DNA of 64,000 nucleotides from NCBI RefSeq assembly GCF_900101465.1, contig NZ_FMZM01000011.1:62001-126000 (forward strand), in the 5' to 3' direction. A program made the translations under genes and the position numbers. The notes beneath the pieces were generated by a model. The model searched no databases and was not told the DNA's origin. It saw only the letters and a program-made list of their open reading frames with translations. The DNA comes from Nocardioides lianchengensis. Lineage in GTDB: Bacteria > Actinomycetota > Actinomycetes > Propionibacteriales > Nocardioidaceae. This document shows positions 1-8,281 of this stretch, one piece after another; position 1 is the first letter of the stretch, and every line of letters starts with the position of its first letter.

Positions 1-2
1 AG

Positions 3-2522
3 TCGGCCGAGCGGGCGCTGGCCGACTACCGGGCCTCCGTCGAGGAGGCGTACGCCGTCCGCACCGCCGCCGAGGAGGCCACGGCCCGTGCGGTCGAGGA
101 GCGCGGGTCGGCCGAGAACGCGGCCACCGAGGCGGTCCGGCTCCGCGAGGAGGCCGAGCAGGCCGCTCGCGAGCAGGCCGAGGCCGCCGCCGAGACCGCC
201 CGGCTGCGCGAGGAGGCGGAGCGCGCAGCGACCGCGGCGGCCGAGGCCCGCCAGGCGGCCGAGGACGCCGCCCGTGAGCAGGCCGAGGCGGCCGAGGGCG
301 CGCACCAGGCCCGACTCGCGGCCGAGGACGCCGCCCGTACGGCGGGCGAGACCGCGCAGGCCGCCGAGGAGGCGCGACTGGCTGCCGAGGAGGCGGCCCG
401 TGGCCAGGCCGACGGCGCCGAGGCCGCCCACCGCGGCCGCTCTGTCGCCGAGGAGGCGCTGCGCGAGGCGGTCGCCGCCGCCACGACCGCCGCCGAGCAG
501 CACGCCGGGCTCACCCGGGCCGCGACCGAGCAGCGCGAGGCGGCCGAGGCCGCCGCCGCGGAGCAGGCCGCCGCCCGCGAGGCCGCCGACGCCGCCGCCG
601 CGGAGCAGGCCGCCGCCCGCACCGCCGCCGACGAGGCCGCCGCCGCCCAGGCCGCCGCCGCCCAGAGCGCCCACGAGGCCCGCACCGCCGCCGAGGAGGC
701 CGCCCGGGTCGCGGCGACCGACGCCGAGGCCGCCGCGGTCGCCCGCCGCGAGGCCGAGGAGGCCGGCCGCGAGCAGGCCGCCCGAGCGGGGCAGGCCGCC
801 GCCGCCGAGCACGCCGCCCACGCCGCCGCCACCGAGCAGGCCGAGGCCGCCCGGGTCGCCCACGACGCCCGGGCCGCCGCCGACGCCGCGGCGGCCGAGC
901 AGGCCGCCGCCCGCGAGGCCGCCGAGACCGCCGCCGCGGAGCAGGCCGCGGCCCGCACCGCCGCCGACGAGGCCGCCGCCGCCCAGGCCGCCGCCGCCCA
1001 GAGCGCCCACGAGGCCCGCACCGCCGCCGAGGAGGCCGCGCGCGCCGCCACCGCGGACGCCGAGGCCGCGCAGCGCTCCCGCGAGGCCGCCGAGGACACC
1101 GCCCAGGAGCAGACGGTCGCCGCCGCCCAGGCCGCCGCCGCCGAGCACGCCGCCCACACGCTGGCGTCCGAGCAGGCCGAGGCCGCGCGGGTCGCCCACG
1201 AGGCGCGGGCCGCCGCCGACGCCACCGCGGCCGAGCACGCCGCCGCGGCCCAGCAGTCCGCCGACGCCCGGGCCGCCGCCGAGGCCGCGGCCACGGAGGC
1301 CTTCACCGCCCGCAGCGCCGCCGACGAGGCCGCCCGGCTCCAGGCCGAGGCCGCCGAGCGGGCCCACGCCGACCGGACGGCTGCCGAGCAGGCCGCCGCC
1401 GCCTCCGCCGTGGTGAGCGAGCAGTCCCACACCGCCCGCACGGCCGCCGAGCAGGCGGCCCGCGAGCAGGGCGAGAGCGCCGGCCAGGCCGCGGCCGCCG
1501 AGCAGGCCGCCCACGCGGTGGCCGCCGAGCACGCCGAGGCCGCCCGGGTCGCCCACGAGGCCCGGACGGCCGCCGAGACGGCCGCGAGCAAGCTGGCCGC
1601 CCAGGCCGAGGCGGCCCACCAGGGCCGGGCCGAGGCCGAGGCGGCCGCCGCGGCCGCCGTCGAGGCCCGCACCCGGGCCGAGGCCGACGCCCAGGCGCAC
1701 GCCGAGCTGGCCGCCCAGGCCCGGGCCGCGCTCGCCGAGGCCGAGCAGCGGCTGGCCGAGCAGGCCGACGCCCTCACCGCGGCCCTGGCCGCCCGCGAGG
1801 CCGCCGAGGCCGATGCCGCCGAGCACGCCCGGCTCCGGGCCGAGGTCGAGGACGCCGCCGAGCAGCGGGCCGTCGAACGCCAGGCCGTCGAGTCGTCGGT
1901 GCGCTACCAGGCCGAGCTGGCCCAGGGCGCGCTCGAGGAGCGGCTGGTCGCCGAGCAGCGGGCGGCCGACCTGGCCCACCAGCTCGCCGAGACCCGGGCC
2001 CACCAGCTCGGGGTCGAGCCCGGCACCAAGCGCGGCAAGCGGCCGACCCCGACCGCCGGCGAGACGACCACCGCGCCCGCCGTACCGGCCGAGCCATCGG
2101 GTCCGGTGACCTTCAAGCGCGGGCGTGGCCGCCGGGTCCTCTCGGCGCTGCTGCTCCTGGCCGCCCTCGCGGGCGCGGCCGGGACGGCGTACGTCGCCAC
2201 CGAGGGCGACCTGCTGAAGCCCCTCGGCATCGGGCTCTCCGCGGCCACCGTCGTCCTGGTGCTGCTGGGCCTGCTGGTCCGGCCGCGCGGCCGGACGGTC
2301 ACCGTCGACGCCGGCGTCGTGGTCATCGCCGACGGCGACAACCAGCACCGCTTCGACCTGACCAGCGACCGCACGGTGGTCGAGGTCCAGGGTTGGCCGG
2401 GCGACCGCGACTGGCGTCTCGACTTCGTACGGCGGAGCCTGCCACCGGTCAGCGTCGACCGGCGCTCGGTCGACCCCGAGGAGTTCCTCCGGGTGCTGCG
2501 CCGGTGGCGCCCCGACCTGTGA
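3..2522 (+). CDS. Giant Ala/Glu-rich coiled-coil membrane protein, 5'-truncated by the window edge
   Basis: The reading frame is open from the first complete codon of the window to the stop at 2520-2522, so the start lies upstream; 839 residues are visible. Residues 1 to about 690 are almost entirely A, E, Q, R, D and H in heptad-like order with no proline or glycine runs, the signature of one very long coiled coil. Near the C-terminus come two hydrophobic segments (around VLSALLLLAALAGAAGTAYV and IGLSAATVVLVLLGLLV), then a ~75-residue basic/acidic beta-rich tail ending RRWRPDL. I infer a membrane-anchored structural or scaffold protein, comparable in style to the long coiled-coil proteins of actinobacterial polar growth (Scy, FilP, DivIVA), but no specific family is recognised. 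Reverse-strand open frames here are composition shadows. A DUF218 gene follows after 10 nt. Confidence 0.85.
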   Translation, partial: SAERALADYRASVEEAYAVRTAAEEATARAVEERGSAENAATEAVRLREEAEQAAREQAEAAAETARLREEAERAATAAAEARQAAEDAAREQAEAAEGAHQARLAAEDAARTAGETAQAAEEARLAAEEAARGQADGAEAAHRGRSVAEEALREAVAAATTAAEQHAGLTRAATEQREAAEAAAAEQAAAREAADAAAAEQAAARTAADEAAAAQAAAAQSAHEARTAAEEAARVAATDAEAAAVARREAEEAGREQAARAGQAAAAEHAAHAAATEQAEAARVAHDARAAADAAAAEQAAAREAAETAAAEQAAARTAADEAAAAQAAAAQSAHEARTAAEEAARAATADAEAAQRSREAAEDTAQEQTVAAAQAAAAEHAAHTLASEQAEAARVAHEARAAADATAAEHAAAAQQSADARAAAEAAATEAFTARSAADEAARLQAEAAERAHADRTAAEQAAAASAVVSEQSHTARTAAEQAAREQGESAGQAAAAEQAAHAVAAEHAEAARVAHEARTAAETAASKLAAQAEAAHQGRAEAEAAAAAAVEARTRAEADAQAHAELAAQARAALAEAEQRLAEQADALTAALAAREAAEADAAEHARLRAEVEDAAEQRAVERQAVESSVRYQAELAQGALEERLVAEQRAADLAHQLAETRAHQLGVEPGTKRGKRPTPTAGETTTAPAVPAEPSGPVTFKRGRGRRVLSALLLLAALAGAAGTAYVATEGDLLKPLGIGLSAATVVLVLLGLLVRPRGRTVTVDAGVVVIADGDNQHRFDLTSDRTVVEVQGWPGDRDWRLDFVRRSLPPVSVDRRSVDPEEFLRVLRRWRPDL
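557..1620 (+). repeat. Tandem in-frame repeats of ~112 and ~119 codons inside the coiled coil
   Basis: Bases 565-700 reappear almost unchanged at 901-1036, an offset of 336 nt (112 codons). The segment starting CAGGCCGCCGCC at 792 reappears at 1128 (again 336 nt) and, more diverged, at 1485 (357 nt, 119 codons). Both spacings are whole multiples of seven residues (16 and 17 heptads), so duplication preserved heptad register. Recurrent peptide markers are AAEHAAH, EAARVAH and QSAHEARTAAEEAAR. Confidence 0.8.
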
Positions 2523-2532
2523 GCAGCGTCGT

Positions 2533-3249
2533 GTGACCGGTCAGGGGCAGGCGGACCTCGACCTCGTCGGTCGCTACCTCGCCCGCCGCGACCCCGGCGC
2601 CGACACCGAGCCGGCCGACGTGCTGGTCCTCTGCGGCAGCGCCGTGCTCGCGTCCGTCGACGTCGTCGCCGACCTGTGGCGCCGCGGCGTGGCCCCCACG
2701 ATCGTGGTCACCGGCGGGGTCGGCCACTCGACGTCGTACCTCCGCGCCGCCGTCGCGCATGCGGTCGACGACGTCCCCATCGCAGGGCGGAGCGAGGCGG
2801 CGGTCCTGGGCGAGCTACTCGCCCGCGCGGGGGTCCCCGCAGACGCGGTGCGACTCGAGGAGGAGGCGACCAACTGCGGCGAGAACGCCCGGTTCACCCT
2901 CGACCTGCTCGGTCCGGGTCCGGGCACGCTCCTCGTGCTGCAGGACCCGACGATGCAGCGTCGTACCCATGCGTCGTTCGAGCACCTCGGTGCGCGGGTC
3001 CGCAGCTGGGCGCCCCTGGTCCCGATCGCTGCCGCCCGCGCCGGGGTCTGGAGCGAGGAGCGGTTCCGGTCCCTCGTCCTCGGAGAGGTACGACGGCTGC
3101 GCGACGACGAGCACGGCTACGGCCCGCGCGGCGCCGGGTTCATCGGCCACGTGGACGTCCCGGGGGACGTGCTCGCGGCCGCCGACCGGCTGGCCGCGGC
3201 CCACCCCGGGTCGGTCAGGGCCGCGGTCACGGATTCAGGGCAGCCCTGA
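2533..3249 (+). CDS. DUF218 / YdcF-SanA-like protein
   Basis: A 238-residue protein with the Rossmann-like DUF218 pattern: an N-terminal strand ADVLVLCGSAVLAS, then TIVVTGGVGHST, an acidic ATNCGENARF segment and the strand TLLVLQDPTMQRRTHASF. DUF218 members include YdcF (binds S-adenosylmethionine) and SanA/ElyC (envelope integrity). No signal peptide or membrane segment is visible, so a soluble YdcF-like form is more likely; the substrate is unknown. GTG start at 2533, 10 nt after the coiled-coil gene, so the two may be cotranscribed. Its last 23 bases overlap the end of the convergent esterase gene. Confidence 0.7.
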   Translation: MTGQGQADLDLVGRYLARRDPGADTEPADVLVLCGSAVLASVDVVADLWRRGVAPTIVVTGGVGHSTSYLRAAVAHAVDDVPIAGRSEAAVLGELLARAGVPADAVRLEEEATNCGENARFTLDLLGPGPGTLLVLQDPTMQRRTHASFEHLGARVRSWAPLVPIAAARAGVWSEERFRSLVLGEVRRLRDDEHGYGPRGAGFIGHVDVPGDVLAAADRLAAAHPGSVRAAVTDSGQP

Positions 3250-4249
3250 GCCGGTCCGCGACCCAGTGGTTCGCCGCGAGCGCGCTCCGGCCGACGCCGA
3301 CGATGTTGAAGAAGCCGTGGATCTGGTCCTCGAACCGGCGCAGCTCGACGGTCGCGCCGGCCTCCTCGAGGAGCCGCGCGTAGGCCTCGCCCTCGTCGCG
3401 CAGCGGGTCGAAGCCTGCCGTGACGACCAGGGCCGGCGCGAGGCCGGCGGGCAGCTCGGCGTACGCCGGCGACGCCCGGGGGTCGTGCACCTCGCCGCCC
3501 GGCAGGTAGCTGCGCGAGGCGAGCTCGCGGAACGGCGTCGAGAGGTAGAACCCGTCCGCGAACAGCCGCGAGCTGAGCGTCGCGCGGTCGTTGTCGGTCA
3601 CCGGGTAGACCAGCAGCTGGAAGGCGACCGGCAGACCGTCGCGGGCCGCCTCGATCGCGACCCCGGCCGCGAGGTTGCCGCCGGCCGAGTCGCCCCCGAC
3701 CGCCACCCGGTCGGGCGTCGTCCCGAGGTCCGCGGCATGCTCCAGCACCCAGCGGTACGCCGCCTGCGCGTCGTCGTACGCCGCCGGGAAGGGGTGCTCC
3801 GGCGCCAGCCGGTAGTCGACCGCCAGCACCCGCACCCCGGACCGCTCGGCCAGCAGCCGACAGGGGGCGTCGTGGGTGTCGAGGTCGCCGAAGAAGAAGC
3901 CGCCGCCGTGCAGGAACACCAGCAGCGGACCGGTCGGCGCGGCGCCGCTCGGGACGTAGAGGCGCGCCCCGAGACCGGCGACCCGCAGGTCGCGGACCGA
4001 CCCGACCGGCTGCTCGCCGCCCGCGAGCCGGGTCTGGCGGACCGCCAGCGCCCGGCCCTGGGGGATCGGCAGCCGCCCGACGTCCGGCTGCCGGCTGACC
4101 CGCTGCAGGCGCAGCATCAGCTGGGTGTCGGCCGCCAGGGTCTGGCCGTCGAGGCGGACCGGTCGACCTCCCAGCCGCCGCTGGGCGGCCTCCGGGAGCG
4201 CCATCGCCGCCGCCAGGACCCGCTTCTCGACCTCGAACCTGATGTCCAC
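3227..4249 (-). CDS. HSL-family alpha/beta-hydrolase (esterase/lipase)
   Basis: A 340-residue protein of the alpha/beta hydrolase fold-3 (hormone-sensitive lipase, bacterial family IV) type. Seen directly: the oxyanion motif HGGGFFFGD near residue 125, the nucleophile elbow GDSAGGNLA, the acid region TAGFDPLRDEGEAYA and the catalytic His in QIHGFFN near the C-terminus. Such enzymes hydrolyse short- to medium-chain esters in the cytoplasm; the natural substrate cannot be read from sequence. It is transcribed away from ppk (69 nt between the starts) and convergent with the DUF218 gene. A complete, ordinary member of the family. Confidence 0.9.
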   Translation of the reverse strand: MDIRFEVEKRVLAAAMALPEAAQRRLGGRPVRLDGQTLAADTQLMLRLQRVSRQPDVGRLPIPQGRALAVRQTRLAGGEQPVGSVRDLRVAGLGARLYVPSGAAPTGPLLVFLHGGGFFFGDLDTHDAPCRLLAERSGVRVLAVDYRLAPEHPFPAAYDDAQAAYRWVLEHAADLGTTPDRVAVGGDSAGGNLAAGVAIEAARDGLPVAFQLLVYPVTDNDRATLSSRLFADGFYLSTPFRELASRSYLPGGEVHDPRASPAYAELPAGLAPALVVTAGFDPLRDEGEAYARLLEEAGATVELRRFEDQIHGFFNIVGVGRSALAANHWVADRLRAALNP

Positions 4250-4278
4250 GGCAGTGACCCTAGCGAGGCGGGCGGCGA

Positions 4279-4317
4279 GGACACCTCCCGTTCACCCTCC
4301 GGTGCCACACTGGCGGC
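4279..4317 (+). promoter_or_regulatory. Candidate PHO box and leaderless -10 of ppk
   Basis: Three 11-nt units precede ppk: GGACACCtccc (4279), GTTCACCctcc (4290) and GGTGCCAcact (4301). The middle one equals the PhoP direct-repeat unit GTTCACC known from Streptomyces; the flanking ones match it partially. A CACACT hexamer (4306-4311) lies 6 nt before the ATG, the spacing seen at other leaderless-looking starts in this window. PhoP control is inferred. Confidence 0.5.
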
Positions 4318-6477
4318 ATGTCAGCCGAGATCGTCCCGGCCCCCTCGAGCGAGGCCCCTCCCGAGGAGCCGTTCGACGTGGAGCCGCCGTACGTCCCCGA
4401 CCACGAGGCCCTCGCCGCGGTCGAGAAGTACGACGACCGCTTCCTCGACCGGGAGCTTTCCTGGCTGCACTTCAACCAGCGGGTGCTGGAGCTCGCCGAG
4501 GACCCCGCGCTGCCGCTGCTGGAGCGGGCCCGGTTCCTGGCCATCTTCACCAGCAACCTCGACGAGTTCTTCATGGTCCGGGTGGCTGGCCTCAAGCGCC
4601 GGATCGCCGCGGGCCTGGCCGTGCGCGCCGCCTCCGGGCTGATGCCGCGCGAGGTGCTGGAGAGCATCTGGTCGACGACCCGTGGGCTCAGCGAGCGGCA
4701 CGCCCGGGTCTTCCGCGACGACATCGTGCCGTCCCTGTCGGAGGCCGGCATCGACCTGGTCCGCTGGGACGACCTCGACCGCGAGGAGCAGAAGGCCTGC
4801 AAGCGGCTGTTCAAGGACCGGGTCTTCCCGGTCCTCACCCCGCTCGCCGTCGACCCGGCCCACCCGTTCCCCTACATCTCGGGGCTCTCGCTCAACCTGG
4901 CCGTGCTGATCCGCAACCCCAAGACCGGCAAGGAGCACTTCGCCCGGGTCAAGGTGCCGCCGATCTTCGCGCGCTTCGTGCCGCTCGGGAACCAGCGCTT
5001 CGTGCCGCTCGAGGACGTCATCCGCGAGCACCTCAAGCGGCTCTTCCCCGGCATGGAGGTCCTGGAGGTGCACACCTTCCGGGTCACCCGCAACGAGGAC
5101 CTGGAGGTCGAGGAGGACGACGCCGAGAACCTCCTCGCCGCGCTCGAGAAGGAGCTGCTGCGCCGCCGCTTCGGCCCGCCCGTGCGCCTCGAGGTCGAGG
5201 AGTCGATCTCCGACTCGGTGCTGGAGCTGCTGAAGGAGGAGCTCGGCGTCCGCGAGGAGGAGGTCTTCCGCCTCCCCGGCCCGCTCGACCTGCGCGGCCT
5301 GCACGGCATCGCCGACCTGGGGCGCGAGGAGCTGAAGTACCCCGCCTTCGTGCCCACGACCCACTACCGGCTGGCCGAGGTCGAGTCGGCCGCGCCCGTC
5401 GACGTCTTCAAGGCCACCCGCCGCAACGACGTGCTCCTGCACCACCCCTACGACTCGTTCGCGACCTCGGTGCAGCGCTTCATCGAGCAGGCCGCCGCCG
5501 ACCCGCACGTGCTCGCGATCAAGCAGACGCTCTACCGCACCTCCGGCGACAGCCCGATCATCGACGCCCTCATCGACGCGGCCGAGGCCGGCAAGCAGGT
5601 GCTGGTGATCGTCGAGATCAAGGCCCGCTTCGACGAGCAGGCCAACATCCGCTGGGCCCGCAAGCTGGAGCAGGCCGGCTGCCACGTCGTCTACGGCCTG
5701 GTCGGCCTGAAGACCCACTGCAAGCTCGCGCTCGTGGTCCGCGACGAGGGCGCCAGCGGCGGCGGCATCCGCCGCTACACCCACATCGGCACCGGCAACT
5801 ACAACCCCAAGACCTCGCGCATGTACGAGGACCTCGGGCTGATCACCACCAACGAGACCATCGGCGAGGACGTCGCCCACCTGTTCAACAACCTGTCGGG
5901 CTGGTCGCGCAACGCGTCGTACGACGAGCTGCTGGTCGCGCCCGACTCGGTGCGGACCGGGCTGGTCGACCAGATCCACCGCGAGATCGCCCACCACGCC
6001 GCCGGCCGGCCCGCCCGGATCCGGATCAAGGCCAACTCGGTCGTCGACGAGGCGGTCATCGACGCGCTCTACCTCGCCTCGCAGGCCGGCGTACCGGTGC
6101 AGCTCCTGGTGCGCGGGATCTGCGCGCTGCGGCCCGGCGTACCGGGGCTGTCGGAGACGATCGAGGTGCGCTCGGTGCTCGGCCGGTTCCTGGAGCACAG
6201 CCGGGTGTCGTGGTTCGAGAACGGCGGCGAGCCGGTCGCCTGGATCGGCTCGGCCGACATGATGCACCGCAACCTGGACCGCCGCGTCGAGGTGCTGGTG
6301 CGGCTGCCCGGCGAGGACAGCATCGGCGCGATCGGCGAGCTGCTCGACCTCGCCTTCGACGCCGACACCTCCGCGTGGCTGCTCGACAGCGACGGGGAGT
6401 GGACCCGCAACGACGGCTCGGTACACCTCCAGGAGACGCTCATCGAGCAGCAGCGACGCCGCCGGCCGAGTGCGTGA
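4318..6477 (+). CDS. ppk: Polyphosphate kinase 1
   Basis: A full-length 719-residue PPK1, which reversibly polymerises the gamma-phosphate of ATP into polyphosphate. Seen directly: the N-terminal helical domain (FLDRELSWLHFNQRVLELA near residue 40, TSNLDEFFMVRV near 80), the phospholipase-D-like catalytic halves with the phosphorylated His in RRYTHIGTGNYN (His489) and the second conserved His in MMHRNLDRRVEVL (His650). Metal/ATP-binding motifs such as KQTLYRTSGDSPI are intact. The ATG at 4318 gives a 35-residue acidic lead before the conserved core. It is followed 89 nt downstream by a PhoU-like/Pit pair and sits near pst, consistent with phosphate storage; a PHO-box-like element precedes it. 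Confidence 0.97.
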   Translation: MSAEIVPAPSSEAPPEEPFDVEPPYVPDHEALAAVEKYDDRFLDRELSWLHFNQRVLELAEDPALPLLERARFLAIFTSNLDEFFMVRVAGLKRRIAAGLAVRAASGLMPREVLESIWSTTRGLSERHARVFRDDIVPSLSEAGIDLVRWDDLDREEQKACKRLFKDRVFPVLTPLAVDPAHPFPYISGLSLNLAVLIRNPKTGKEHFARVKVPPIFARFVPLGNQRFVPLEDVIREHLKRLFPGMEVLEVHTFRVTRNEDLEVEEDDAENLLAALEKELLRRRFGPPVRLEVEESISDSVLELLKEELGVREEEVFRLPGPLDLRGLHGIADLGREELKYPAFVPTTHYRLAEVESAAPVDVFKATRRNDVLLHHPYDSFATSVQRFIEQAAADPHVLAIKQTLYRTSGDSPIIDALIDAAEAGKQVLVIVEIKARFDEQANIRWARKLEQAGCHVVYGLVGLKTHCKLALVVRDEGASGGGIRRYTHIGTGNYNPKTSRMYEDLGLITTNETIGEDVAHLFNNLSGWSRNASYDELLVAPDSVRTGLVDQIHREIAHHAAGRPARIRIKANSVVDEAVIDALYLASQAGVPVQLLVRGICALRPGVPGLSETIEVRSVLGRFLEHSRVSWFENGGEPVAWIGSADMMHRNLDRRVEVLVRLPGEDSIGAIGELLDLAFDADTSAWLLDSDGEWTRNDGSVHLQETLIEQQRRRRPSA

Positions 6478-6500
6478 GGGGCGCCTGAGGGCTGCCTGAC

Positions 6501-6531
6501 TTGCGTCGTTCGGGACGCCACCCCCTAGCAT
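6501..6531 (+). promoter_or_regulatory. Possible promoter of the DUF47-pit operon
   Basis: TTGCGT (6501-6506) and TAGCAT (6526-6531) are separated by 19 nt, and an AGGAG ribosome site follows at 6556-6560 before the GTG at 6567. The 19-nt spacer is longer than ideal, so this is tentative. Confidence 0.4.
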
Positions 6532-6566
6532 GATGGCGTTCTGCACCTCCTCACCAGGAGTTCTCC

Positions 6567-7184
6567 GTGGGTTTGCGTTTCCGACCGGTCGACACTGCGT
6601 TCTACGACCTCTTCACCGAGTCGGCGAATCACCTCGTCACCGGCGCTGCTCTGCTGTCCGAGATGCTCGCCGAGGGCGCTGACCACGCCGACGTCGCACG
6701 TCGCATGCGCGAGGCCGAGCACGCCGCCGACGAGACGACGCACCGCCTCTTCCGCAAGGTGAACTCGACGTTCGTCACGCCGTTCGACCGCGAGGACATC
6801 TACTCGCTCGGGTCGGGACTCGACGACGTGATGGACATGATGGACGAGGTCGTCGACCTGATCCTGCTCTACGAGGTGAAGGTGCTGCCGCCGGAGCTGT
6901 CGACGCAGGCCGAGATCCTGCAGCGCTGCGCCGAGCTCACCTCGGCCGCGATGCCGCAGCTGTCCTCGCCGGGCTCCCTCGAGGAGTTCTGGATCGAGAT
7001 CAACCGGCTCGAGAACGCCGGCGACAAGAACCACCGTCGTACCCTCGCGAAGCTCTTCAGTGGCGAGTACAAGACGATCGAGGTCCTGAAGCTGAAGGAC
7101 ATCGTCGAGTCTCTCGAGGAGGCGATCGACGCGTTCGAGAAGGTCGCCAACATCGTGGAGCAGATCGCGGTCAAGGAGTCCTGA
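6567..7184 (+). CDS. DUF47 PhoU-like phosphate transport regulator
   Basis: A 205-residue all-helical protein of the DUF47/PhoU-like family (start MGLRFRPVDTAFYDLFTESANHLVTGA). The acidic metal-binding stretches typical of PhoU folds are visible (EAEHAADETTHR and GLDDVMDMMDEVVD). DUF47 proteins are almost always encoded with low-affinity Pit transporters and are thought to gate or regulate them. Here pit begins 4 nt after its stop, so the two form a bicistronic operon. The GTG start at 6567 is set by the AGGAG 6 nt upstream. It is distinct from the PhoU that usually follows pstB; no such gene is present after pstB here. Confidence 0.9.
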   Translation: MGLRFRPVDTAFYDLFTESANHLVTGAALLSEMLAEGADHADVARRMREAEHAADETTHRLFRKVNSTFVTPFDREDIYSLGSGLDDVMDMMDEVVDLILLYEVKVLPPELSTQAEILQRCAELTSAAMPQLSSPGSLEEFWIEINRLENAGDKNHRRTLAKLFSGEYKTIEVLKLKDIVESLEEAIDAFEKVANIVEQIAVKES

Positions 7185-7188
7185 GGGC

Positions 7189-8208
7189 GTGGACTCCACC
7201 CTCGCGCTGGTCGTCGCGGTCGTCACCGTCGCCCTGGTCTTCGACTACACCAACGGCTTCCACGACGCCGCGAACGCGATCGCGACCTCGGTCTCGACGC
7301 GCGCGCTGACCCCCCGCATCGCCCTCGGCATGGCCGCGGTCATGAACTTCATCGGCGCCTTCCTCGGCCAGGAGATCGCCAAGACGGTCCAGGGCGTGAT
7401 CAGCATCGACTCGAGCTCCGGGCACGAGAACCATGCGCTGGTGATCGTGATGGCCGGCCTGCTCGGCGCGATCACCTGGAACCTCATCACCTGGTACTAC
7501 GGCCTCCCCTCGTCCTCCTCGCACGCCCTCATCGGCGGCTTGGTCGGGGCGGCGCTGGCCTCCGGCACCACGGTCAAGTGGGACGTCATCGTCGAGAAGG
7601 TCGTCCTCCCGATGATCGCCTCGCCGCTGTTCGGCTTCGGCGCCGCGTTCCTGGTGATGCTGGCCATCATGTGGATCTTCCGCCGCCGCAACCCCCACCG
7701 GGTGCAGCGCGGCTTCCGCTTCGCCCAGACCATCTCCGCCGCCGCCATGGCCCTCGGCCACGGCCTCCAGGACGCCCAGAAGACGATGGGCGTGATCTTC
7801 CTGGCCCTGGTCGCGGGCGGGTACGCCGGCGCCGACGACGGCCTCCCGGTCTGGGTCATCCTGGCCGCGGCCGCCGCCATCTCGGCCGGCACCTGGGCCG
7901 GCGGCTGGCGCATCATGCGCACCCTCGGCCGCCGGATCATCCACCTCGACCCCGCTCGCGGCTTCGCCTCGGAGACGGTCGCCGCCGGTGTCCTCTACAC
8001 CACCGCCTTCGTCTTCGAGGCCCCCATCTCGACGACCCACACCATCACCTCCGCCGTGATGGGCGCCGGCGCGACCAAGCGCTTCTCCGCCGTCCGCTGG
8101 GGCGTCGCCAAGTCGATCGTCGCCGCCTGGATCCTCACCTTCCCCATGGCCGGCGCCGTCGCCGCGTTCCTCTACTTCGTCTGCCACGTCATCTTCCAGC
8201 TGCCCTGA
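7189..8208 (+). CDS. pit: Low-affinity inorganic phosphate transporter, PiT family
   Basis: A 339-residue, ~10-helix membrane protein of the PiT family (phosphate or metal-phosphate symport). Both halves carry the duplicated family signature: FDYTNGFHDAANAIATSVSTRAL at the N-terminus and GHGLQDAQKTMGVIFLAL in the middle, plus SSSHALIGGLVGA and STTHTITSAVMGAG. The complete length and both signatures argue for function. The GTG start lies 4 nt downstream of the DUF47 gene, indicating translational coupling. It complements the high-affinity Pst system encoded 1.2 kb downstream on the other strand. A palindrome after its stop probably ends transcription. Confidence 0.95.
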   Translation: MDSTLALVVAVVTVALVFDYTNGFHDAANAIATSVSTRALTPRIALGMAAVMNFIGAFLGQEIAKTVQGVISIDSSSGHENHALVIVMAGLLGAITWNLITWYYGLPSSSSHALIGGLVGAALASGTTVKWDVIVEKVVLPMIASPLFGFGAAFLVMLAIMWIFRRRNPHRVQRGFRFAQTISAAAMALGHGLQDAQKTMGVIFLALVAGGYAGADDGLPVWVILAAAAAISAGTWAGGWRIMRTLGRRIIHLDPARGFASETVAAGVLYTTAFVFEAPISTTHTITSAVMGAGATKRFSAVRWGVAKSIVAAWILTFPMAGAVAAFLYFVCHVIFQLP

Positions 8209-8220
8209 CCCCGATAGTCC

Positions 8221-8257
8221 CTGACGGTCTGCAGGCGGCCGACCTGCAGAACGTCAG
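8221..8257. terminator. Palindrome between convergent pit and the nuclease-like gene
   Basis: A 15-bp inverted repeat (8221-8235 against 8243-8257, one mismatch, 7-nt loop) lies 13 nt after the pit stop and 24 nt from the end of the convergent gene, so it can terminate both transcripts. No T-run follows. Its core (CTGAC...TCTGCAG, preceded by CGATAGTC at 8212) is shared with the palindrome at 9372-9428. Confidence 0.6.
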
Positions 8258-8281
8258 GCAACAGAACATCAGGCAACGGGA

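Noticed and set aside
26..1777. A 583-codon reverse-strand open frame (and an 88-1416 plus-strand frame) over the coiled-coil gene
   Set aside because: Low-complexity Ala/Arg/Ser or Pro/Arg composition produced by the repeated GCC/GAG/CAG codons of the real frame; no domain and no start signals.
2759..4642. A 627-codon plus-strand frame spanning the esterase
   Set aside because: It runs antisense to the well-conserved esterase and into the wrong frame of ppk; Arg/Ser/Pro-rich shadow.
4321..6546. A 741-codon reverse-strand frame over ppk
   Set aside because: Antisense shadow of a clearly conserved polyphosphate kinase; composition is unlike a folded protein.
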